From Trichomonas vaginalis G3 (lineage: Eukaryota; Parabasalia; Trichomonadida; Trichomonadidae): 64,000 bases of DNA. Positions 1-9,178 of this stretch are shown piece by piece. The position numbers and the translations under genes are program-made. The DNA lies in the NCBI RefSeq assembly GCF_026262505.1, contig NC_067203.1, forward strand, positions 24,285,411 through 24,349,410. The letters run 5' to 3'. The notes beneath the pieces are model-generated. The model had not been told where the DNA came from. It saw nothing but the letters and a program-made list of their open reading frames with translations, and did no database searches. Numbering within the stretch: position 1 is the first letter of the stretch; every line of letters starts with the position of its first letter.

Positions 1-47
1 ACACCTAAATTACTTGGGGTTTCCCCCTAAAATAAAATTTTTTACTC

Positions 48-735
48 TTAGAACCACTCGAGGTTCTCCTTACGGTTGTTGAGCTTGTCACCGTCAATGT
101 GTCTGACCCTCGACTTCTTGTCTGGATTTGGAACCCATTGCATTACCGACAAGCCTTCCCATGGAAACTGAACCGTAATTCCGAAGGTTAAGGTTCAAGT
201 GTCCCAAGTTGTTGAGGACTGGGGTAAGAACCTTGCCTGTCGCCTTGTTGCGGATTTTGTATGGGTAGGGTTGGGAAATTTCGTAAGCGTCATCGACAAC
301 AAGGGTTGCCCAAACTTCCTTTTCTTCGTGTTTCTCTTCTTCTTCTTCCTCTTCTTCCTCTTCTTTGATAATACCTTCGGCAATTCTGTGTTCACGAAGT
401 ACGGTGTTGCATGTTCTGTCCTTTCCGAGTACCTTCCAGATGGCGTCTATCTCTTCGAAGAAACGGTAGATGAGTCGGGCAAGGTTTTGGTTCTCTATGT
501 TGTATTGGCGCAAGGTTTCCGCGAAATCGTTCAGGACTTTCTTATTGGAAGCTTGGTTCGTGAGGACTTCGACTTTGAGATTGGTTATCTCTTCCATAAG
601 ACTACTTTGGAGAGTCTTAATGGTGTTTGACAGATGAGCGTTCAATTGGGCAATTTGAATTTGAACTGGGCGCTTTTCTGGCAACCTTGAAAGGACATCT
701 GCCATTGAGTTTGGCTTCGGTGCTTGTTCGGACAT
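48..735 (-). pseudogene. HNH_3 endonuclease-like protein, frameshifted copy
   Basis: Element I copy of the gene at 23922-24608. The coiled-coil half, the poly-Glu stretch and the start of the C-terminal domain are intact. One extra T near 144 shifts the frame just before the HNH-like end, replacing the last residues; that frame stops at 94. The original stop lies at 48-50. Just past it, GGGGTTTCCCC (about 17-27) forms a short hairpin that may help 3' end formation. Confidence 0.75.
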
Positions 736-767
736 CGAAAAAATGAAGTGGTTTGAGAATGGCGGTT

Positions 768-1351
768 TTACTTCAAAAAGCTTGTTATGACAGTTATGTC
801 ATACAACAAGTTTAAAATAATATCTTGTTCTTCTTCTGAACGTTTGTTGTCTCTTCCGATAAAAGTTTGGAACATGAGAACCAAAAAACGTTTTTTGAGG
901 AACCGAAAGAGTTCAGGCAAACGTTCATATTCCGGATATGTTGGGAGCAGTTCGAAACATCTGAGCTGACTTTCGGACAAAATTGGGACAATGTCAACAA
1001 ATTCATCTTTGTCGGACTGCTTGAAGTAAGTCCCTTACATGTAAGTAGCTCTGGTAAAGTCTTCTCATTTCTGCTAACTTTTGGAGTATAGCTTCGTAGT
1101 TTAGAAGTTTTAATTTTAATTGTCTTATTCCACTCTTGACATCTAAACGGTAAACTATCCATGAGGTCAAGAGTAGCTTTGGTAGCTTTAAGTGGAGCTA
1201 TCTGTTCCTTGACCTCTGCAATTTTGGTTGCAATTGTGATTTGAGCTCCTTTAAGTTCGCCGTCTATGTCGTTCTCAACGTCTTCAACGATGGCTTGAAA
1301 CTCTTCATCGGTCCATTCAGATTGGTGTGGGACGAATTTAACTTGCTTCAT
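768..1351 (-). pseudogene. coiled-coil protein, frameshifted copy
   Basis: Element I copy of 24641-25225. Compared with that copy it has an extra A near 1152 and lacks single G bases near 1012 and 1026, so the frame switches three times. The first 60 or so residues and the C-terminal third are still recognisable. Function unknown. Confidence 0.7.
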
Positions 1352-1394
1352 TCAAAAAATGAAAAAAAAATGTTTTTACTCTAAACGTTAAGGT

Positions 1395-1766
1395 TTACAG
1401 TACTGGTTGGATGTCGCCTTCACAGTTATGTAGAACGGCTGACCCGAGAAGTGAAGGAGAGACTGAATTGCCAATTTCATATGGGGTAGGGGGTTTCCTT
1501 GTTTGGTATTTTTATCCAAGGACGTTGTTTAGGAACTTAACAAGAGCTTCTCTTTTGGCGTCCTTTATGCCATCGTAGGCTGTCCCGTCTGGTATTTGAA
1601 TTGGAATTCCAGTCGAAGTCTCGAGCTGAAGTGTAGACCTTCCAGAAATAGTGGTGAACTTGACCTTGGGCTTCATTACCCTGCGCAAGTAGTCTTTTAC
1701 GCAGTCGTTAATTTCAATTAGGTAAATTGCCTCGTCAAATCCTTCTGGCATTCCGAGTCCTTCCAT
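1395..1766 (-). pseudogene. small unknown protein, frameshifted copy
   Basis: Element I copy of 25269-25643. A missing T in the run near 1526 and a missing G near 1425 break the C-terminal third. The start is taken as the ATG at 1766, immediately outside the TTCCGACAG repeat array; longer readings would run into the array. Confidence 0.65.
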
Positions 1767-2034
1767 CCGACAGGAAAATATTTTCCCGACAACTGGAAAA
1801 AATTTTCCGGACAAAGGGAAAAATTTTTCCTTCCGACAGGAAGAACTCTTCCAGTTGTCCGTCCGTAAACCATTCAAATTTTTCGAAAATTGAGAACTTT
1901 TTGGTCGAACTTCAGAAAAAGTTTTTCCTTCCAACAGAAAAAGTTCTTCCTTCCGACAGAAAAAGTTTCCTTCCGACAGAAAAAGTTCTTCCTTCCGACA
2001 GGAAAAATTTTTCCTTCCGACAGGACACAAACGG
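1767..2034. repeat. TTCCGACAG-type tandem repeat array in a divergent intergenic region
   Basis: Degenerate units of about 20 bp built on CTTCCGACAGAAAAAGTT, interspersed with palindromes such as GGAAAAATTTTTCC. The array fills the gap between divergently transcribed genes at 1766 (minus) and 2035 (plus). Its regular composition keeps several frames open on both strands; those readings are artefacts. It differs from the element II array by small indels. It may form part of both promoters (inference). Confidence 0.75.
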
Positions 2035-2649
2035 ATGACTGACGTTCCTCTTCCTGAATGCCTTCCAAAGCCAGAAGAACCGAAAGCTGCAGAACCACAA
2101 CAGTCTCCTCAGCAACCTCATTCCAGCAAGTCCCTCCACCAAATTACTACCAATTTCCATCTCAAGGTTACTACCAATTTCCACCTCAAGGTTACTACCC
2201 ACCACAAGGCTTCCCGAACTACCCTCCTCCTCAGCCTATGCCTTACTTCCCCAACCCTTGGATGTTCCAGCAAGCTCCACCCAGCAATTCCAATCTCAAT
2301 CCAAATCGAAGAGAGACCAAGAGTTCGAAGAAGGTCTGAACCGCTTACGCAAAGATTATGCCACAGCCCCGATGGAAGACGACAGGCTTTTCAGTCTCTT
2401 CCCTCAAATCGACCGATTCGACTCGTACCACAGATTCAGTTCGTGACCGTGACGACTACCTCAAGCAGTCTGAGAGACTCTTCATCCTACAATCATTTAC
2501 AGTTGGAGCTCTCAAGAACATGCGCAATTACGAAGGTCAGACACCAGCTGGAGACCGCAAAAACAGACGTACTCGCAAGAGCCGTCCAGCTCGTCAAAAC
2601 AAAGACTGAGATAGTCGACTTCATTCTTGCAGCTTGCCCATACAAGTAA
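2035..2649 (+). pseudogene. Pro/Tyr/Gln-rich protein, frameshifted copy
   Basis: Element I copy of 25913-26527. Relative to that copy there is a missing G near 2120, a missing C near 2280, an extra T near 2389 and an extra A near 2563. The reading frame changes repeatedly, and a long but meaningless frame spans it. No product of normal sequence is expected. Confidence 0.75.
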
Positions 2650-2678
2650 AAAAAATAAACAATTACGAGTTAAACTTT

Positions 2679-2879
2679 TTATTCTTTCTTTTCTGAGTTG
2701 TTTAGAGCTGGTTTCTCTTGTAGGAACCTTTCGTACTCTTCCATGGTCATGTAATTGCGAATTTTGTACGCAATTCCAGGTTCGTTGTGTTTGAACCTTA
2801 CGTATGTAACGCTTCCATCCTCCTCAGGGAAGTAAGCTGCTAACATCTGACCAAGTTTTCTCGGTGACTCGGAGCTCAT
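2679..2879 (-). CDS. 66-residue unknown protein
   Basis: Short, charged protein, intact in both elements and differing from the 26557-26757 copy by one residue (His for Asn near position 31). Conservation of the frame amid heavily indel-damaged neighbours argues it is a real gene. No family recognised. The ATG is preceded by a TCATTT-poor but AAAGTGACATTTTT-containing leader resembling the promoters of the other genes in this cassette. Confidence 0.7.
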   Translation of the reverse strand: MSSESPRKLGQMLAAYFPEEDGSVTYVRFKHNEPGIAYKIRNYMTMEEYERFLQEKPALNNSEKKE

Positions 2880-2919
2880 AAAAATGTCACTTTTTAAACG
2901 TTAAGTTTTTAGTCTTATT

Positions 2920-3114
2920 TTACCCTTTGTTTACCCTTTGTTTGTCAAGGTAGTATTGGAGTGCAATTTCTCCAAATTCTCTGTGTCGGAGTTCTTCAGC
3001 ATTTCCAAGGTGTACCTGGAGAACTCAAAAGAAGTTGTCAAGAAGATACTGCCATGCTGCTCTTCTGAGTTCGTCGGTATTTTGGAAGTGTTGCACCTTC
3101 GAGTCTTCGGACAT
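2920..3114 (-). pseudogene. 64-residue unknown protein, frameshifted copy
   Basis: Element I copy of 26798-26992. One extra A near 3031 and one missing T near 3003 break the frame in the middle. Upstream of the ATG lies AAAAAGTGTCATTTTTTTC, which contains a TCATTT initiator-like site. Confidence 0.65.
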
Positions 3115-3209
3115 GAAAAAAATGACACTTTTCATGAATTTCCTTAAGACAAAAAAATAAAGTTAGTTTTATTTTTATTTATTTTTTTATTTTGTATGTA
3201 AGAACAGAA

Positions 3210-3821
3210 ATGACAAACATTGAGTTTGAAACAGTTAAAAAGATAGACAATGACACCAAATTGGTTAGAATAGGTGATTTAAACGTAAGATACTCAAAGA
3301 AATACAAACAAATATTCTTTGTCAGACATTATATCTCCATCTGGAAAGAAAACAAAGGACTGGGTTAGAATTGCTTCTAGTCAGAAAATTTTGACAAGAA
3401 ATCCTGAGCTTATGATATCGGTAAGATTCTATGGAACTACAGCATATCTCATCGACAAAAGTCTTATACCAATAGTTTTGTTATGGATTGACCCAGTTGT
3501 TGGATATAACTTCATAACATATGGTTCATTCGATACGGAACGTTGCAGTGAAGGCTTACTTTACATCGTTCAGAAACCGAAGGACTTCAATACAAAGAGA
3601 TATAAGATAGGAAGAACATATAATATAACTCAAAGATATGACAGTACAGTCAATAGAGTCAAGGTTGTGTTCGTTAATGATATGAGAGCTGCAGAAACAG
3701 AACTACTTGAAAAGTTTGAGAAAATGTATGGTGCTCCCATAAAAGGTAAAGAAACGTTTGAAGTAGATGAGATAGATAAAGCTATAAAATTATTGACGAA
3801 GTTGCTGAAAAATACATGTAA
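3210..3821 (+). pseudogene. KilA-N / GIY-YIG (T5orf172) protein, frameshifted copy
   Basis: Element I copy of 27090-27701. An extra A near 3308 shifts the frame in the KilA-N region, and a missing T near 3793 shifts it again near the end. The GIY-YIG-like block (GLLYIV, YKIGRT) between them is intact. Single-base differences from about 3632 to the stop and beyond match the element III gene (53375-53986) rather than the element II copy, suggesting gene conversion. Confidence 0.8.
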
Positions 3822-3860
3822 AGCGTTTATTTTTGGTCTTTTGTGAAAGATAGAAAAAAT

Positions 3861-3988
3861 AACGCTAATTTTTTATAAAATTTGACGAAGTGCAAATCTT
3901 CACTTCGTGTCATAATGTAAAAATAACGCTAATTTTTTATAAAATTTGACGAAGTGCAAATCTTCACTTCGTGTCATAATGTAAAAAT
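3861..3988. repeat. two 64-bp tandem repeats with internal hairpin
   Basis: Two perfect 64-bp units start AACGCTAATTTTTTATAAAA (3861 and 3925); a third, different continuation begins at 3989. Each contains CGAAGTG and CACTTCG separated by a 7-8 base loop, so each unit can fold. The array lies in the roughly 440-bp gap between two convergent genes, together with the 54-bp hairpin array. Element II has three units. Confidence 0.9.
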
Positions 3989-4046
3989 AACGTTTACCAT
4001 GTAAAACGGTTGTGAAAAAAAGAGGTGAGAAAACAGGTGAGAAAAC

Positions 4047-4203
4047 AGCGAGTAGGTAAAAAACCTTAGTCGCCAAAACTCTATGAAAACAGTGAAGAAC
4101 AGCGAGTACGTAAAAAAACGTAGTCGCCAAAACTCTATGAAAACAGTGAAGAACAGCGAGACCGACTTTTTTCGGGGTCGCCAAAACTCTATGAAAACAG
4201 TGA
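4047..4203. repeat. 54-bp repeat array with variable self-complementary cores
   Basis: Three conserved blocks starting CGCCAAAACTCTATGAAAAC (4071, 4125, 4179) alternate with three 18-bp variable blocks. Period is exactly 54 bp: 36 conserved plus 18 variable. Each variable block plus its flanking GCGAG/GTCGC is an inverted repeat with an A- or T-rich loop, and the inner stems differ (TAGGT/ACCTTA, TACGT/ACGTA, CCGA/TCGG). Spacing is CRISPR-like, but the short palindromic cores and eukaryotic context argue for a structured RNA or DNA signal. No genes in 3822-4261. Confidence 0.85.
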
Positions 4204-4261
4204 AAAATAACAGAGTATTTTGACAACTTCAAACAAGCAGAGTAAATGAACTCTTTATTTT

Positions 4262-5137
4262 TCAAGCTTGACTTTTTACAATTTGAACTTTGTTTGCGTA
4301 GATATGAATTCTGAAAGAAGTATGAGGGTCTTGTATGACTTTGTACTTCTCCCATAGTTCATATCTGTCAAACTTACCTGCCATGGACTCTTTCATAAGT
4401 TCCATGAAATCGTCTTCGGACAATCCGGGGAAAAGTACAATGTCAGTAAGTATTCTCTTTACATCCTTACTTAAACTCTTTGCTGTCTGTACACAAATGA
4501 CAACTGAGATGTTAAAGTGTCTGAGCTTCTTAAGAATTCGACACATATCTTGTTCTCTATTCTTAAGCAAAGGATGAGAAGCAAAGTCATCTAAGATAAG
4601 AAGACATCTATGAGGGTAAGTCTTCCAATCGTAAGATTGCAATTTCTTCGAAATGTATTCTATCTCTTTCTGTTTGTTTCTGAAGTGTTTCTTCTCTAAT
4701 ATTCTCTGCATTTCCTCATTTGGGTCTTTGAACTTAGAATTTATATACTCATTTATAGCATTATACTTCAAAACTCTTCTTTGGTACTTCTTTATCCAAT
4801 CTAACAACTCAGAGTCTTTTATACATACTAACTTAGACTTCTTTATAATATCTTTGAACGAATTGACGGTTTGGTCAAATTGACCAGAAGTACTACAAAT
4901 GACAACTAACTCATAGAATGGGTTCTTCTCATCTAGTTCTTGTTGTTGTGCAGCCATTTTAAGATAAGTGAAAGTCTTACCCGACCCAGGTGGTGCAATT
5001 AGACCTGTTATACCATTCTGAGCAAATAAGAACTTGTCATGTATAGGCTTTATCTGAGCATTTTCTAACTTCCTCTTGTTCTTGTTTAAAACATTCTCAA
5101 ATTTCTTGTCAATGTCAGCAAACTTTTTTTCTAACAT
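4262..5137 (-). CDS. A32-type genome-packaging ATPase (element I, intact)
   Basis: A 291-residue FtsK/HerA-superfamily ATPase related to poxvirus A32, expected to pump element DNA into capsids. Walker A is GLIAPPGSGKTF (residues about 45-56) and Walker B is CLLILDDFAS (about 178-187). The frame is open to 5239, but I start at the ATG at 5137 because the longer form would overlap the divergent gene at 5174, and 5137 leaves a 36-bp AT-rich divergent promoter like others in these elements. This copy is intact; the element II copy has lost one base. Confidence 0.88.
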   Translation of the reverse strand: MLEKKFADIDKKFENVLNKNKRKLENAQIKPIHDKFLFAQNGITGLIAPPGSGKTFTYLKMAAQQQELDEKNPFYELVVICSTSGQFDQTVNSFKDIIKKSKLVCIKDSELLDWIKKYQRRVLKYNAINEYINSKFKDPNEEMQRILEKKHFRNKQKEIEYISKKLQSYDWKTYPHRCLLILDDFASHPLLKNREQDMCRILKKLRHFNISVVICVQTAKSLSKDVKRILTDIVLFPGLSEDDFMELMKESMAGKFDRYELWEKYKVIQDPHTSFRIHIYANKVQIVKSQA

Positions 5138-5173
5138 ATTTTTAGAAAAATTAAAATTTTTATCTTTTAGAAA
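5138..5173. promoter_or_regulatory. 36-bp divergent promoter
   Basis: Separates the ATG codons of the ATPase (minus) and the gene at 5174 (plus). It contains TTTTTATCTTTTAGAAA on the plus strand, matching the TTTTATC(T) motif found 8-14 bases before many Maverick ATGs here. The element II equivalent is 29081-29116. Confidence 0.55.
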
Positions 5174-5626
5174 ATGTCTAGCGATTTCGCTATCTATATT
5201 CGAGACAAGCTTTTCGACAGCAAAACATCTGTCGACCATAAAATCTTACATAGTGTAAACAAGAAAGGTGAATTTGTTCTAAAGTTCTGTTTCTGGGAAT
5301 ATGACAAGAACCATAAAACATTAAGCAGAGAAGTCTTAAAATTTGTCAATGACAGACTTGTTGACAGAGATGACGCCTCTTGGAAAGATGAAGTCCAACA
5401 AAACTTCTTAGAATGCAAAGAAGACACATGCGCTGTTCTTGAAGATGAAATAGAAAACAGAATAGAAGAGCTATTAAAGGACAAAGAACTTTTACATAAA
5501 TATAGTTGCGCCAAATTTGACATAACTCCACCAGAAAAGAAGAAGAAAGAAAAGAAAGAAAAGAAAGTAGAAGAAGAGAAGAAAGAACCTGAACCAGTTC
5601 CAGAGAAAAAGAAATTTGACATGTAA
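5174..5626 (+). CDS. unknown 150-residue protein with Lys/Glu-rich tail
   Basis: N-terminal 110 residues look globular with no recognised motif; the tail is a KKKEKK/EEE/PEP low-complexity stretch ending KKKFDM. The element II copy has one extra EKK unit, showing replication slippage in the tail. It is transcribed away from the packaging ATPase and converges on the gene ending at 5643. The ATG at 5174 follows the TTTTTATC motif directly. Frame intact in both copies. Confidence 0.75.
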   Translation: MSSDFAIYIRDKLFDSKTSVDHKILHSVNKKGEFVLKFCFWEYDKNHKTLSREVLKFVNDRLVDRDDASWKDEVQQNFLECKEDTCAVLEDEIENRIEELLKDKELLHKYSCAKFDITPPEKKKKEKKEKKVEEEKKEPEPVPEKKKFDM

Positions 5627-5642
5627 AAATAAAATTTTATTT

Positions 5643-6062
5643 TTAGAACATTTCTGGGTCAATGTCAATGTTCTCTTCCTCTTTAGGAGCAAACACTGGC
5701 TTAGACTCTAAAATCTTTTTACCCAATTTACCTTGAACTTCTACAACTTTAGACTCATAATATTCATAGTCGTCTGCTTTCTTTGGTTCATAAGGTATAA
5801 CAAGTTTGTATGCTTTGCCTTCTTTAAGGTTTGAAAACCTTCTGTCAAAACTTTCTTTGACTGCTAACAAACCTTCTATGTCTAAGTCTTCAAATTTCGC
5901 ACCATTTTTAGTCACAATAGCAAACTTAACTGGTTCGATGTTCCAAACTTTGCTGAATGAAGACTTTTCAAAATGGTAGAAGTAAACATTCAAATATGTG
6001 AATGGGTCTAGTTCTTCTTTAAGTCCTGACATGTACTTGTTTACTGAGATGAATTTTGCCAT
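5643..6062 (-). CDS. unknown 139-residue protein ending IDIDPEMF
   Basis: Intact and identical in length in both elements, located just downstream of the helicase gene on the same strand. The acidic end (EEENIDIDPEMF) resembles the acidic end of the element III gene at 51758 (EEIDPDVI). Acidic tails after a compact domain are common in single-stranded-DNA-binding proteins, and the neighbourhood is replicative, but no such domain is demonstrable here, so that role is a guess. Confidence 0.7.
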   Translation of the reverse strand: MAKFISVNKYMSGLKEELDPFTYLNVYFYHFEKSSFSKVWNIEPVKFAIVTKNGAKFEDLDIEGLLAVKESFDRRFSNLKEGKAYKLVIPYEPKKADDYEYYESKVVEVQGKLGKKILESKPVFAPKEEENIDIDPEMF

Positions 6063-6104
6063 CTTTTTCTATCGGATAAAAAAAATATTTTTTTTAAAAT
6101 TTAC

Positions 6105-7331
6105 TCAGATAAAAATTTTCTTTGTATATACACCATTCTGTACGTCTAAAAGACTTTTGACATTTGCCAAGAATGTTCGTTTAGACGCTGTCATATAACC
6201 ATATTCTTGACAATATTGTTTATACGAATCGTACAATGACCTTTCATCTAAACACTCAAAGTCAGTTTCATCTATGAACAGTTCATATACACTCTTGTTT
6301 GCTTCTAACAATGTTTGTCTCTCTTCGGTATGTGGAATTTGTCTTGGATTGAACTTTGAAATATCTAATGTCATAAAATATGAGAACAAGTGGTTGTAAA
6401 AGTCAGATGTCAAAGTTTCTGCTAAGTCGTCAAAATATTCTGTATCTTGCATATGAGAATCTGACGTTCTGACAACTACATATCTTCTGTCAGAACTTTC
6501 TAACTTCATCGGAACAGCATTGTTTGAAACCATAATGAAGTTTGCAACATTTTCACAAACTCTTTGGTCTTTATATTTCTTTCAACAACTCCAACTTTGT
6601 CTGTTATAAGACTCTTCAAAGCATCTGAGTTTAAAACTTTTGTTGTATCTATACTTTGAAGTTCGTTACATACTATAAGTTTCATATTCTCTATTGAGGA
6701 GTTAAACTTGCCACAGATGTTTTCTAAGTTTGTCATATTCGGTTCGAATAGCCTTCTAACAGTTTGCATAAAATATCTGTAAAGAATGTGTTCTTACCAG
6801 TTCCTTGTTTTCCAATTATAATGAGAGCAGTTTCATTTTTAGCACTTGGATGTTGTAAGATGTTTGCAAACCAACATAAGATATACTCATAGACTCTTTC
6901 GTTTCCATTGCATATAATTTCTTTGACATGGTCTAACCAAGCTTCTATAATATTTTCTTTCCATTCTACTTGTTCGTATTTATATCCAGTGAAGATAGAA
7001 TAGAAGTTTGGAGAAGGTGTATAGAACTTTATACCTCGAACTGAAAAATCTTCAAGTTTGACAATAAGATATCCCAAGCATCTAACATCTTCATGCCAAC
7101 TTGTACGACTTTTATTTTCTTAAGTTTCTGTCTACATTCTTGTTCTGAAACTATTGTTGCTTTAGGTTTGTTAAAGACTACATCCCATTCTTTCATACAT
7201 AACATTCTGGGGCAGAGTCGACATAAATGACTAAACGTTTCAAATTCTCGACTGCTTTGTTATAGTCTAAATGGACACATATTTCTGAATGCTTGGAAGT
7301 CATAAAAATCTGAAACATCTATTCTGTACAT
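6105..7331 (-). pseudogene. SF3 (D5-like) helicase, multiply frameshifted copy
   Basis: Element I copy of 30052-31285. Walker A GKQGTGKNT is present, and the SF3 B/C region (FIMVSNNAVP, DRRY) is readable, but there are at least five breaks: near 6577, 6742, 7056, 7200 and 7268, each a one- or two-base loss relative to element II. The break near 6742 lies between Walker A and Walker B and is not shared with the other copy, which has its own different break 20 bases away. Confidence 0.85.
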
Positions 7332-7360
7332 TTTTATAAAAATAAAAAAAATATTTTTTT

Positions 7361-8157
7361 TTATTCTTGACTTTGTTGTTGCATTTGTTGCATTTGTTGT
7401 TCTTGAGCTATTTGTTGTTGAAGTTGTTCTTGTAATACAATACTTTCACCAGTTGCATCTTCCAATTCGAAACTTTCTGCCGTCATTGACAAATACATAG
7501 GACATAAAAGTTTTACAGGAACAAAGTTTGCGTCAACTAATGTCAACGTTATACTTGCCAAAGTGTTTGAGTTCACTAAGGTTGAAAATTCTGCATTCGA
7601 ATGAACAATAGGCAAACCAGCAGAGAAAGTATTGTTTATACGCATAAGTATCTTTTGGTCATAATAGTTTCTGTCGACATTCGAATAACACTTTGAACCT
7701 AAGTTTGAAACAATATATAAGATTGGTGTGCTTAATGTCAATGGAATAGACATTCCTTGTATGACACCTTTTCCTGTTATAGGAAACTGTTGGTAGTAAA
7801 AACCAGAAATAAGTTTTGTATTATAGCTCATATCGTTTATAGTAAACTCAGTCGGACATCCAAACATAATGAAACCTGCTCTAGTTGCAGCACATGTTAC
7901 ACCCGTACTTAAAGTATTAAATAAGTCAACAAAACCTGTTGGTGGTATATCTGAGTAAGTATCTTCAAAGGAGTATTTTTTACCATTCACAACAATAAAG
8001 TCTTCTGGTGTCAAAAGAGCAAAACAGGCTTTAGTCGTCATTGTGTTTAAGTTAGTTTACAATATCGTCCTTGAGGACTTTGTAAGTTTGTTGTTATAGA
8101 ATTATATGACTCAGGGTTTTTAGTCGTAATAGTATAAACCATTATGTCTTCTGCCAT
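7361..8157 (-). pseudogene. penton-like minor capsid protein, N-terminally frameshifted
   Basis: Element I copy of 31315-32103. A missing G near 8054 separates the first 39 residues from the rest; 226 residues downstream of an internal ATG (8041) remain open. A second difference is an extra MQQ unit in the Gln-rich tail (slippage). Confidence 0.75.
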
Positions 8158-8742
8158 TTACTTAGCAAATAAATTTAATGAAATGTTGTGGTCGTCAAAT
8201 ATTTTTATGACGTCTGGGAAACTATACTTTAAGTTCAACGTTTCACCTCCTTTCATAACGTATATCTTGTCAATGACATTATATGAAACACCACAGCAAC
8301 TAATGTCGGGTTCTATTTCTTTGATGTTTATATCGTCTGCCTCTGTCAAAAGTTTCAATAGTTCTTTCAAAACTTCATGAGGTGCAATGACATATGAGTT
8401 CACTTTTACAGGGTTGTGTTCGACCAAGTTTAACATTATACCTAAAGCTTGACAAATCTTCTCCTGAGTTTGAAGTTTGTCTTTCAGTTGTTGGTAGTCG
8501 TTTCGAATATCTGCAACAGAACTTAAGTCTCTGCTAACTTCAGGATATGTTGGTTGTTCTTTTACAGGAACAATTGTTATACCATCTTCGTCTTCGTATG
8601 GTTTCCCCACTTCAACATCTCTGTCTTTGACATTGACAACAACACTTTGACTGTTTGTTTGAGTTGGTGAATTTAACTTCACATCTGCCACCGCCATTAA
8701 ACCTTTTGAAACACTTACGCTTCTATTTTTCGGAAATGACAT
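8158..8742 (-). CDS. EP(D/E)I.CCG-family protein
   Basis: A 194-residue protein lying between the capsid genes; function unknown. Its C-terminal half contains EPDISCCG followed by beta-strand-like segments ending in LNLKYSF. The element III gene at 60396 has the same arrangement (DPEIECCG, then VEFKYKYS), so this is a conserved Maverick family. The upstream frame runs far beyond, but the ATG at 8742 is 18 bp from the divergent ATG at 8761 and follows a TTTTTATTC motif. The stop abuts the ATG of the minor capsid gene. Confidence 0.75.
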   Translation of the reverse strand: MSFPKNRSVSVSKGLMAVADVKLNSPTQTNSQSVVVNVKDRDVEVGKPYEDEDGITIVPVKEQPTYPEVSRDLSSVADIRNDYQQLKDKLQTQEKICQALGIMLNLVEHNPVKVNSYVIAPHEVLKELLKLLTEADDINIKEIEPDISCCGVSYNVIDKIYVMKGGETLNLKYSFPDVIKIFDDHNISLNLFAK

Positions 8743-8760
8743 TTTACTTAGAATAAAAAG
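8743..8760. promoter_or_regulatory. 18-bp divergent promoter
   Basis: Only 18 bases (TTTACTTAGAATAAAAAG) separate the ATG codons of two divergent genes. Both strands show a TTTTA-type motif followed by an A-rich stretch before ATG. The same sequence occurs at 32690-32707 in element II. Confidence 0.55.
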
Positions 8761-9178
8761 ATGGACGTATTCGAGTATCTCTTCGAATTGAAGCAGAACA
8801 AAGTTTACACACACAAACAATACAAATACATTGACAGAATAGTTCTTTATACAAACAATGGTAAATGTTATAGAATAGCAGTCTTTGCTGAACCAAAATA
8901 TTTTCATAAAGCAAAGAAAGTTGGTATAACTGAAATGGTGAAAGTTCTTGAAGCGACAAAAATATAACAACAAAACTTACAGATATTTCTAAAGGTAAGT
9001 TTATCTACAATATTATGTCAAAACTGGCGTACTGTCAATATTTGACGGAGAGAAGTCAGTTCAAGAACAACTTACTGACCTGCTGCCAAAATCTGCTCGA
9101 TGGAAGCTGTCGTTATGCCAATCTGAGGAGCCCCAGCAGGTTTCATCGAACGAATCTTCAAAAGAGCATCTTCCGTGA
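8761..9178 (+). pseudogene. unknown protein facing the major capsid gene, frameshifted
   Basis: Starts MDVFEYLFELKQNKVYTH; readable for 68 residues, then broken near 8957 and 9013 by single-base losses relative to element II. The 3' half overlaps the 3' end of the major capsid gene on the opposite strand by roughly 100 bp, so the true end is uncertain. Confidence 0.6.

Noticed and set aside
199-630. Long plus-strand frame opposite the HNH gene (also 24072-24503)
   Set aside because: Antisense shadow; the poly-Phe part is the complement of the GAAGAG run encoding poly-Glu, and the other strand has the HNH_3 domain.
1727-2205. Several open frames on both strands rich in SDRK/GRKNFF
   Set aside because: They come from the TTCCGACAG repeat array, whose composition leaves all frames open; no start context or conservation of frame between copies.
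4047-4203. CRISPR array (36-bp repeats with 18-bp spacers)
   Set aside because: Spacers are short, each is self-complementary, there are only three, they are identical in both elements and the context is a eukaryotic transposon with no cas genes.
3900-4355. A 151-residue minus-strand open frame with repeated HCFHRVLAT segments
   Set aside because: It is produced by reading through the 54-bp and 64-bp repeats and the 3' end of the ATPase gene; no independent support.
5138-5239. Longer ATPase N-terminus starting at 5239
   Set aside because: It would overlap the divergent gene at 5174 by 66 bp; homologues and the divergent-promoter pattern favour 5137.
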